Source: Lachnospiraceae bacterium (GTDB lineage: Bacteria; Bacillota; Clostridia; Lachnospirales; Lachnospiraceae). From it: a stretch of 11,337 nucleotides of DNA. A program made the position numbers and the translations under genes. This document shows positions 6,474 to 11,337 of this stretch, one piece after another (within the stretch, counting starts at the first letter, position 1; each line of letters begins with the position of its first letter). A model generated the notes under the pieces. The model saw only the letters and a list, made by a program, of their open reading frames with translations. It did not search any database and was not told the origin of the DNA. The stretch is taken from the NCBI GenBank assembly GCA_017380975.1, contig JAFOCX010000044.1, forward strand, positions 1 to 11,337. Direction: 5' to 3'.

Positions 6474-6848
6474 CTATTTTCTTGTCGGTAAAACCTCTAA
6501 CCAGTAGTTGTCCGGATCGATGATGAAGTAAATGCCCATCTTCGGATTCTCGAAGCAGATGCAGCCCATCTCTTCATGTTTCTTATGTGCTGCCTCATAG
6601 TCGTCTACGATAAATGCAAGATGGAACTCGTTGTCACCGAGATCATAATGATCCTTCTCCCAATCGCGGAGCCATGTCAGCTCTAATTTATGAGTTGTCT
6701 CACCATCGCCAAGATAAACGATGATAAAGCTTCCGTCCTCAGCCTCTTTTCTGCGCACTTCCTTCAGTCCCAGGGCTTCCTCATAGAACTTCAAGGATTT
6801 GTCGAGGTCCTTTACGTTAAAGTTGTTGTGTGCGAATTTGAAATTCAT
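6474..6848 (-). CDS. VOC-superfamily protein, glyoxalase I (lactoylglutathione lyase)-like
   Basis: A 124-residue vicinal-oxygen-chelate fold protein with two beta-alpha-beta-beta-beta modules. The candidate metal ligands H7 (FAHNNF), E56 (KLELTW), H76 (EFHLAF) and E118 (WLEVLP) match the H5/E56/H74/E122 set of E. coli glyoxalase I in order and near-identical spacing. A metal-dependent isomerase acting on a methylglyoxal-thiol adduct is therefore plausible. It is slightly shorter than GloA. Clostridia often lack glutathione, so another thiol cofactor or another VOC reaction is possible. GAGG (6859-6856) lies 7 nt before the ATG. It lies downstream of the MBL-fold gene on the same strand, separated by 86 nt with a moderate hairpin, and is closed by the symmetric terminator. 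Confidence 0.85.
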   Translation of the reverse strand: MNFKFAHNNFNVKDLDKSLKFYEEALGLKEVRRKEAEDGSFIIVYLGDGETTHKLELTWLRDWEKDHYDLGDNEFHLAFIVDDYEAAHKKHEEMGCICFENPKMGIYFIIDPDNYWLEVLPTRK

Positions 6849-6898
6849 GGTGTTTCCTCACTTTCATTGTTTTACTTCTTATATTTCTTCTATAAATA

Positions 6899-6932
6899 AT
6901 AGCGCTGCCGTCATACGTCCGGCGGCAGCTAT
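6899..6932 (-). terminator. Hairpin after the MBL-fold gene, probable weak terminator
   Basis: On the minus strand TAGCTGCCG pairs with CGGCAGCGCTA (a GC bulge in the 3' arm), with a loop of about 13 nt. The tail TATTATTTATAG is U-rich but broken. It starts a few bases after the MBL-fold stop codon. Leaky termination would allow read-through into the VOC gene, for which no clear promoter is seen. Confidence 0.5.
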
Positions 6933-6934
6933 AT

Positions 6935-7630
6935 TCATACTGTAAATGTCTGGCCCTTTTCCAGGATCTCTACGATACGGTCACGATATCCCTCAGAGCA
7001 ATCCAGTGTCTTTAACTTCTGCGCCACATCAAACTGTCCCCAGAAATGCATCGGTACGATCACATCTGTATCAACGGCTTTCATAAAATCGTCGATGCCC
7101 AGATAGAACCACTGCTCCAGTCTCGGATCCAGCGGAAGAAATGCCACATCAGCCTTGCGTCCGCGCATCTTTTCAAGTTCTGCACGATAAGCCTTTGTCA
7201 TATCCTTGTTCCACTGCTCATCTTCCCCCTCCCAGTACCAGTGATTGAGATCACCCGCATGGTACAGTTCTGCTCCGTCCACCTTGCACCAGAACGCGAC
7301 ACCTTCATCGGTGGACTTGAATGTCTCCACCTGAAGAATATTGTCACTCCACTCTTCATACGGAGAAATGGAAACGGTCAGGCCTTTTAATTCTTCCGGA
7401 ACACGTTTCATCCAAATGTCGGAAGAAAGAATATATCGAATCTTATCGTATGTTTTGGCCAGTTCGAAAACCACATCGGAGAAGTGGTCTCCGTGACAAT
7501 GGCTGGCGAGCACATACAATGGTTTGTCCTTCGGGATCTCCGGAAGCGCTCCTTCAAAATAGTCAAATAACAGACAGGCAGAAGCAGTTTCTACCAGAAA
7601 CGCACTGTGATGAATATACGTAATCTTCAT
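6935..7630 (-). CDS. MBL-fold metallo-hydrolase, UlaG-like
   Basis: A 231-residue metallo-beta-lactamase-fold hydrolase. The zinc motif HxHxDH is present as H44-C-H46-G-D48-H49, with H124/D127 (YHAGD) and H195 (PMHFW) completing the usual dinuclear site. The short N-terminal MKITYIHHSAFLVE strand is typical of UlaG-like/Zn-dependent hydrolases of the L-ascorbate-6-phosphate lactonase type, though no ula genes are nearby and the substrate is unknown. There is no signal peptide, so it is cytoplasmic. The ATG at 7630 is preferred over an upstream TTG at 7657 because GAGGG (7645-7641) sits 10 nt before it and would otherwise be inside the gene. It is transcribed divergently from the thioesterase gene through a shared promoter region. 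Confidence 0.88.
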   Translation of the reverse strand: MKITYIHHSAFLVETASACLLFDYFEGALPEIPKDKPLYVLASHCHGDHFSDVVFELAKTYDKIRYILSSDIWMKRVPEELKGLTVSISPYEEWSDNILQVETFKSTDEGVAFWCKVDGAELYHAGDLNHWYWEGEDEQWNKDMTKAYRAELEKMRGRKADVAFLPLDPRLEQWFYLGIDDFMKAVDTDVIVPMHFWGQFDVAQKLKTLDCSEGYRDRIVEILEKGQTFTV

Positions 7631-7662
7631 ACTTAAAATACCCTCTACAAAAAGCAAAAATG

Positions 7663-7690
7663 CCTCAAAATTGTGCTGACAATATTGAGG
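7663..7690. promoter_or_regulatory. 28-nt near-perfect dyad in the MBL-fold gene leader
   Basis: CCTCAAAATTGT and ACAATATTGAGG are 12-base inverted arms with a single mismatch around a GCTG centre. The dyad begins about 6 nt downstream of the predicted minus-strand transcription start (near 7696) and ends 18 nt before the ribosome binding site. It could be an operator that blocks elongation or an RNA hairpin; on the minus strand it is followed by CATTTTTG, so a weak attenuator is possible. Confidence 0.5.
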
Positions 7691-7702
7691 AAATACACAA
7701 TT

Positions 7703-7732
7703 ATTATATCACATTCACGACCCATCTTGCAA
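7703..7732 (-). promoter_or_regulatory. Promoter of the MBL-fold gene
   Basis: On the minus strand TTGCAA (7732-7727) is followed after 18 nt by TATAAT (7708-7703), preceded by TGA as an extended -10. The perfect extended -10 makes this a convincing promoter. Its -35 is the same six base pairs used by the opposing promoter. Confidence 0.7.
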
Positions 7733-7755
7733 TTCTTATTATTATAATTTATAAT
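7727..7755 (+). promoter_or_regulatory. Promoter of the thioesterase-aminopeptidase unit
   Basis: On the plus strand TTGCAA (7727-7732) is followed after 17 nt by a perfect TATAAT (7750-7755). Predicted initiation is near 7762, about 25 nt before the thioesterase ATG. A second TATAAT (7743-7748) lies just upstream at 10-nt spacing and is less suitable. Confidence 0.7.
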
Positions 7756-7758
7756 AAT
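7738..7758. promoter_or_regulatory. 21-bp AT-only palindrome over the thioesterase -10
   Basis: ATTATTATAA, a central T and TTATAATAAT form a perfect inverted repeat made only of A and T. It contains the TATAAT used by the thioesterase promoter. Fur-family and similar repressors bind AT-rich dyads, but the half-site order does not match the PerR or Fur box, and low complexity makes chance symmetry more likely than usual. Confidence 0.3.
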
Positions 7759-7786
7759 TTCAGTAAAAAATATGGAGGAACTGTAT

Positions 7787-8173
7787 ATGTTAACAGTTGG
7801 AATCAAAGGCAGACAGGAAGTGATGGTCTCAGAGGCAAATTCCGCCAAAACCATGGGCAGCGGTACTCTGGATGTCTTCGCGACACCGTCCATGATCGCA
7901 CTGATGGAGCTGACTGCATGGAAGAGCGTTGCGGAACATCTCGATGAGGGATGCGGCACGGTAGGCACATTGCTGAACGTGACTCACGATGCCCCGACAC
8001 CATTCGGTATGAAAGTATGGTGTGAAAGTGAACTGGTAGAAGTAGACGGACGCCGTCTGGTATTTGAAGTTGCCGCCTACGATGAAAAAGGCAAGATCGG
8101 CGGAGGCCGCCACGAGCGCTTTGTGATCCAGAACGAAAAATTCCAGATCAAGGCCAATAAAAAAGCTGAATAA
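7787..8173 (+). CDS. FlK-like hotdog-fold acyl-CoA thioesterase
   Basis: A 128-residue single hotdog domain resembling fluoroacetyl-CoA thioesterase FlK and its many uncharacterised relatives. The candidate catalytic residues T33 (FATPSM), E41 (LMELTAW) and H67 (NVTHDAPTP) keep exactly the 8- and 26-residue spacings of FlK T42/E50/H76. The C-terminal VEVDGRRLVFEV and RHERFVI segments are also typical. The family hydrolyses acyl-CoA thioesters; without fluoroacetate metabolism nearby, the natural substrate is unknown and it may be a housekeeping enzyme. The ATG at 7787 is chosen because GGAGG (7774-7778) lies 8 nt upstream; an ATG at 7772 overlaps that site. It is first in a likely operon with the M42 peptidase, 34 nt downstream. 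Confidence 0.87.
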   Translation: MLTVGIKGRQEVMVSEANSAKTMGSGTLDVFATPSMIALMELTAWKSVAEHLDEGCGTVGTLLNVTHDAPTPFGMKVWCESELVEVDGRRLVFEVAAYDEKGKIGGGRHERFVIQNEKFQIKANKKAE

Positions 8174-8207
8174 TTAAAATTTTATATAAACAAGGGAGAT
8201 TACAACT

Positions 8208-9257
8208 ATGAAGTACAATTTTGACCCGATGTACACCATCGAATGTTTCAAAGACATCGTAAACGTACCGAGCCCGGTTGGCTATTATCCGCTGATGAAC
8301 CCGGTGATGGAAGCGTATGCGAAAGAACTTGGCCATGAGATCACATTCGACAACAAGAGCACTGCGTACATCACATTAGACGGTGAGGATAACTCCAAAA
8401 CAGTTATGATCGGTGCACACCTTGACACCATCGGTCTCATCATCAAGAGAATCGACGCAAATGGTATGATCCGCGTAAGAAACCTTGGCGGTATCAATTT
8501 CCAGTCCATCGAAGGCGAGACAGTAACGGTACATACTCGCGACGGCAGACACTACACAGGTCTTATGGCTTGTCAGTCCCATTCCGTACATGTATTTGAT
8601 GACGCTCGTACACTTCCGCGTGACGAGAACACTATGATGATCATCCTCGACGAAAAGATCAAAAACGAGGCTGACGTAAGAGCACTCGGCATCCGCCACG
8701 GCGACTTCGTATCCATCGACCCGCGTCCGCAGTTCACACCGAACGGATTCTTAAAGTCCAGATTCATCGATGACAAAGCTGCTGTTGCCTGTGCATTCAA
8801 CGTGATCAAATATCTGACAGAGAACAACCTCAAACCGAAATACCGTACAATCTTCGCATTCCCGTACTCCGAAGAGATCGGTATCGGCGGTACATATGTT
8901 CCGGAAGAAGTTTCTGAGTTCGTAGCGATCGACATCGGTCTTATCGGTCCGGACTATGACGGCAACGAGTACAATGTAGCGATCTGCTGCAAGGACAATG
9001 CTTCCCCGTACGATTACGAGCTGACAACACGCCTGATCAACCTCGCTGACAAGATCGGCTGTGACTACGCTGTAGATATCTTCTATCGTTACGGTACAGA
9101 CGCAAGCGCATCCTTAAAAGGCGGCAACAACCTGAAAGCAGCCGCATTTGGTATGCCGGTTTACTGCAGCCACGGTATGGAACGTACACACATCGACAGC
9201 TTAAATAATACGATCGATCTGATGATCGCGTATGTATTAGGTGAGTACGAGAACTAA
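8208..9257 (+). CDS. M42-family metallo-aminopeptidase (TET/FrvX-like)
   Basis: A 349-residue cytoplasmic dinuclear aminopeptidase; relatives form tetrahedral dodecamers that trim peptides released by proteases. Metal and catalytic residues are visible: H71 and D73 in AHLDT, bridging D188 in FIDDKAA, catalytic E222 and ligand E223 in SEEIGIGG, D242 in AIDIG and H328 in THIDS. Order and spacing follow the archaeal TET enzymes. Length is normal. The ribosome binding site AGGGAG (8193-8198) precedes the ATG at 8208. It is 34 nt downstream of the thioesterase with no terminator between, so both are probably co-transcribed, and a strong terminator closes the unit. Old annotations of this family as endoglucanase or FrvX should not be taken as function. 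The peptide specificity (glutamyl, leucyl or lysyl) cannot be told. Confidence 0.93.
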   Translation: MKYNFDPMYTIECFKDIVNVPSPVGYYPLMNPVMEAYAKELGHEITFDNKSTAYITLDGEDNSKTVMIGAHLDTIGLIIKRIDANGMIRVRNLGGINFQSIEGETVTVHTRDGRHYTGLMACQSHSVHVFDDARTLPRDENTMMIILDEKIKNEADVRALGIRHGDFVSIDPRPQFTPNGFLKSRFIDDKAAVACAFNVIKYLTENNLKPKYRTIFAFPYSEEIGIGGTYVPEEVSEFVAIDIGLIGPDYDGNEYNVAICCKDNASPYDYELTTRLINLADKIGCDYAVDIFYRYGTDASASLKGGNNLKAAAFGMPVYCSHGMERTHIDSLNNTIDLMIAYVLGEYEN

Positions 9258-9271
9258 ATCTATGATATTTT

Positions 9272-9307
9272 GCGGATTCGGACTACGTCCGGGTCCGCTT
9301 TTCTTTT
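9272..9307 (+). terminator. Intrinsic terminator of the aminopeptidase unit
   Basis: GCGGATTCGGAC (9272-9283) pairs with GTCCGGGTCCGC (9287-9298) through 12 bp with two U-G pairs and a 3-nt loop, followed by TTTTCTTTT. It starts 14 nt after the stop codon. Between it and the next promoter (9308-9368) is AT-rich sequence in which nothing else is recognised. Confidence 0.92.
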
Positions 9308-9368
9308 GTATTTTATCTGTTTTTTTGCGGTTACTTATTCAATTACATTATATTCATCATTTTACTTC

Positions 9369-9397
9369 TTGTAACTTTCGAACGTGTTTTGTATAAT
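9369..9397 (+). promoter_or_regulatory. Promoter of the transglutaminase-like gene
   Basis: TTGTAA (9369-9374) and a perfect TATAAT (9392-9397) are separated by 17 nt. Predicted initiation is near 9404, giving a leader of about 48 nt. It lies just downstream of the preceding terminator and begins a new plus-strand unit. Confidence 0.7.
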
Positions 9398-9451
9398 ATA
9401 AGAAAAGCTATGATCGAATATCATTTGTATCATATAGAAAGGACTGAAACC

Positions 9452-10339
9452 ATGAAAAAGATGAAAGGATTACGTTCTCTTATCCTGATAGCTTTTATGA
9501 TTTCCTGTTTGGCTGTCAGCATGATCCCGGCGTATGCAGCGACCGTCCGTACTCCTGCAGCAACCGGAGCGCTTACCTATGGAACCTCTACGGTACATAT
9601 CGATGCCTCCAACAGCAAAGATGGATACATCATGATGAAATATACCGGAAAAGCACCACGTATCAAGGTCCGCATCAAACAGACTGTCGAATATACTTAT
9701 GATCTGAATACAACCGGAAAATTCGAAACCTTCCCATTGACAGAAGGAAGCGGAACCTACACAATCTCTGTTTTCGAAAATGTCAAAGATAAAATGTACT
9801 CCACGACTTTTACGAAGCAGATTCGTGTAACCATGAAGGATCCAAACAGTACCTTCCTCTATCCGAATCAGTTCTGTAACTACAACAGCAGTACAAAAAC
9901 GGTAAAGACAGGTGATGAACTGGTAGCAGGCATCACTGATACGATTGAGAAAGTAGAGGCTATTTATAAATACGCGGTTGATAATATCACCTACGATTAC
10001 CAAAAAGCCAAGACGGTCCAGAGTGGTTATCTGCCAAAAGTGGATGATACACTTACGACAAAAAAAGGCATCTGCTTTGATTACTCTGCCCTGATGACTA
10101 CCATGCTTCGCACCCAGAACATTCCGACCAAACTGGTGATTGGTTACGCAGGCAGTACCTATCATGCTTGGATCAGCGTATATACAGAAGAACAAGGCTG
10201 GATCGACAACGCGATCCATTTTGACGGCCAGAGTTGGAAGTTTATGGATCCTACCTTCGCTTCCAGCGGAAAAGGCGACAAAAAGATCACAGAGTATATT
10301 ACGAATCCAAGCAACTATATTGCTAAGTTTTCTTACTAA
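9452..10339 (+). CDS. Secreted transglutaminase-like protein
   Basis: A 295-residue exported protein. The N-terminus is a classic signal peptide: charged MKKMKGLR, hydrophobic core at about 9-26, and a probable cut after AYA (residue 29). Residues about 30-135 are beta-rich and unrecognised. The C-terminal half is a transglutaminase-like core (about 165-270) with the triad C208 (KGICFDYSAL), H238 (TYHAWI) and D266 (KFMDPTFA). Such domains act as cysteine proteases, amidases or crosslinkers; direction and substrate are unknown. The ATG at 9452 is preceded by AAAGGA (9438-9443). An upstream in-frame start would put the ribosome binding site inside the ORF and spoil the signal peptide. It has its own promoter and is followed after 24 nt by a GspF/PilC-family gene, suggesting an envelope or pilus-related role. 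Confidence 0.87.
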   Translation: MKKMKGLRSLILIAFMISCLAVSMIPAYAATVRTPAATGALTYGTSTVHIDASNSKDGYIMMKYTGKAPRIKVRIKQTVEYTYDLNTTGKFETFPLTEGSGTYTISVFENVKDKMYSTTFTKQIRVTMKDPNSTFLYPNQFCNYNSSTKTVKTGDELVAGITDTIEKVEAIYKYAVDNITYDYQKAKTVQSGYLPKVDDTLTTKKGICFDYSALMTTMLRTQNIPTKLVIGYAGSTYHAWISVYTEEQGWIDNAIHFDGQSWKFMDPTFASSGKGDKKITEYITNPSNYIAKFSY

Positions 10340-10363
10340 TCTATCTTGATGGAGGTATATTCA

Positions 10364-11337
10364 ATGGCACAGAAAAAATCACCGTTTACCGGTTTAGCAT
10401 TATCCGGCTTCTGTATGCAGGTCTCTCTCCTGTATCAGGCTGCCGTTCCGCTTTATGAGGGTCTTTCCGTTATGGCGGAAGATGCTCACACAGAAGAGGA
10501 AAAGCAGGTCCTCACAGATCTGGCAAACAATCTCCGCATGGGCTTTTCTTTCAGCGAATCGATCAAAAAGGCGGACTGTTTCCCTTCTTACACAGAGGAA
10601 ATGATCTATTTAGGCGAGCAGACCGGTACTTTAGACGTAACACTCAATGGTCTGGCTTCTCATTATGAAAAAGAACATAAGCTGGCAGAAGGTCTTCGCC
10701 GTGCACTGACTTACCCGGCCATGATGGTATGCATGCTGCTTGTTATCCTGTTCGTGCTCTTTGTTAAGATCATGCCTGTTTTCACAGATGTTTATGAACA
10801 GCTCGGTGCCAGCATTCCGCCGATCACCCAGGCAGCCATCAACTTTGGCGGCATTGTCAGCGGTGTGGCTCTTGTTGTAATCGCAGCTCTTGCAGCATTT
10901 GTTATCTTTGTAAAAATGTCCGGAGACTCCGGAAAACGTCCGGCTTTTGCAGAATCCATCCTGACTTCCATCAATCAGAAGTCTCAGATCAGCCGCATGA
11001 CTGCACTCCGCAGATTCTGCAGCATCATCTCCGTTACGCTTCGTTGTGGTCTCCGTACCGATCAGGGTTTTGAGATCGCAGAACGCATGGTAGAGCATCC
11101 GACGGTAGAAGCTCAGGTGAAACATGCGCGCAAAGCAGTCATGGAAGGCACTACCTTCTATGATGCAGTAAAAGATGCCGGTCTCTTCAGCGGTTTTGAT
11201 CTTCAGCTGATCCGCGTTGCAAGCCGTGCAGGTAAACTGGACACGATACTCAGCAAGATTGCTGACGATTATGATGAAAAAACTGCGGAAGCTCTGGAGT
11301 CCATGGTTGCCCGTATCGAACCGGTCATTGTAACAGT
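10364..11337 (+). CDS. Type II secretion / type IV pilus F-family inner-membrane protein, 3' end outside window
   Basis: The frame is open from ATG 10364 to the window edge (324 codons plus two bases). This is a GspF/PilC/ComGB-type polytopic membrane protein, the platform on which the assembly ATPase acts to build pseudopili or pili. Two T2SSF domains are seen: residues about 17-120 with GEQTGTLD (84-91), and about 215-322 with ASRAGKLD (286-293). Between them are two membrane helices (about 117-138 and 161-183). The last residues, EPVIVT, are the usual lead into the final transmembrane helix, so only a small C-terminal part should be missing and the protein would be about 350 residues, shorter than typical GspF (about 400) because the N-terminal arm is reduced. 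GGAGG (10351-10355) lies 8 nt before the ATG. It probably shares a transcript with the transglutaminase-like gene. Confidence 0.9.
   Translation, partial: MAQKKSPFTGLALSGFCMQVSLLYQAAVPLYEGLSVMAEDAHTEEEKQVLTDLANNLRMGFSFSESIKKADCFPSYTEEMIYLGEQTGTLDVTLNGLASHYEKEHKLAEGLRRALTYPAMMVCMLLVILFVLFVKIMPVFTDVYEQLGASIPPITQAAINFGGIVSGVALVVIAALAAFVIFVKMSGDSGKRPAFAESILTSINQKSQISRMTALRRFCSIISVTLRCGLRTDQGFEIAERMVEHPTVEAQVKHARKAVMEGTTFYDAVKDAGLFSGFDLQLIRVASRAGKLDTILSKIADDYDEKTAEALESMVARIEPVIVT

Noticed and set aside
7738..7758. PerR or Fur box in the divergent promoter region
   Set aside because: The half-sites are in the wrong order for the 7-1-7 consensus; only an unspecific AT palindrome is reported.
9470..10219. 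249-codon minus-strand open frame opposite the transglutaminase-like gene
   Set aside because: The plus-strand gene has a signal peptide, catalytic triad, ribosome binding site and promoter; the antisense frame has none of these.
10631..11125. 164-codon minus-strand open frame opposite the GspF/PilC gene
   Set aside because: Cys/His-rich composition typical of an antisense frame, without translation signals.

Overview
The window looks like a stretch of chromosome from a gut-type Clostridia, most probably a member of the Lachnospiraceae. The evidence is moderate G+C coding sequence with AT-rich intergenic gaps, strong AGGAGG-type ribosome binding sites, Gram-positive-style intrinsic terminators, and protein sequences that read like Lachnospiraceae versions of CarB, PyrC, CspA and YjjG-type HAD proteins. 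No species is assigned. No tRNA, rRNA, CRISPR array, transposase or phage gene is visible.

Left part (1-6460, all on the minus strand) has a pyrimidine theme. In order of transcription, the first unit is a near-leaderless hydantoinase/carbamoylase-family amidase, overlapping by 4 bp a type I dihydroorotase (pyrC). An intrinsic terminator follows, then a YjjG-type HAD nucleotidase that has no promoter of its own. Next comes a cold-shock protein gene with a strong promoter, a leader of about 190 nt and a good terminator. Last is a promoter-sORF-hairpin module in front of carB, which runs off the left edge. carA is not upstream of carB. The sORF (47 codons), the U-rich tract inside it and the terminator hairpin that overlaps its 3' end have the same layout as the E. 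coli pyrBI (pyrL) UTP-sensing attenuator. This is the most interesting feature of the window.

Middle part (6427-9307): a VOC/glyoxalase I-like gene and an MBL-fold hydrolase gene lie on the minus strand. They diverge from a FlK-like hotdog thioesterase gene followed by an M42 aminopeptidase gene on the plus strand. The two divergent promoters appear to use one self-complementary TTGCAA as a common -35 element, flanked by dyads that could be operators.

Right part (9308-11337, plus strand): a new promoter drives a secreted transglutaminase-like protein, followed after 24 nt by the start of a type II secretion/type IV pilus F-family (GspF/PilC) membrane protein that leaves the window after 324 codons.

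Working hypotheses from context: (1) carB is controlled by a leader-peptide attenuator that senses pyrimidine supply; (2) the translationally coupled amidase and dihydroorotase act together on dihydroorotate and N-carbamoyl-aspartate, the amidase being a candidate ureidosuccinase. Both are inferences from sequence layout and need direct tests.
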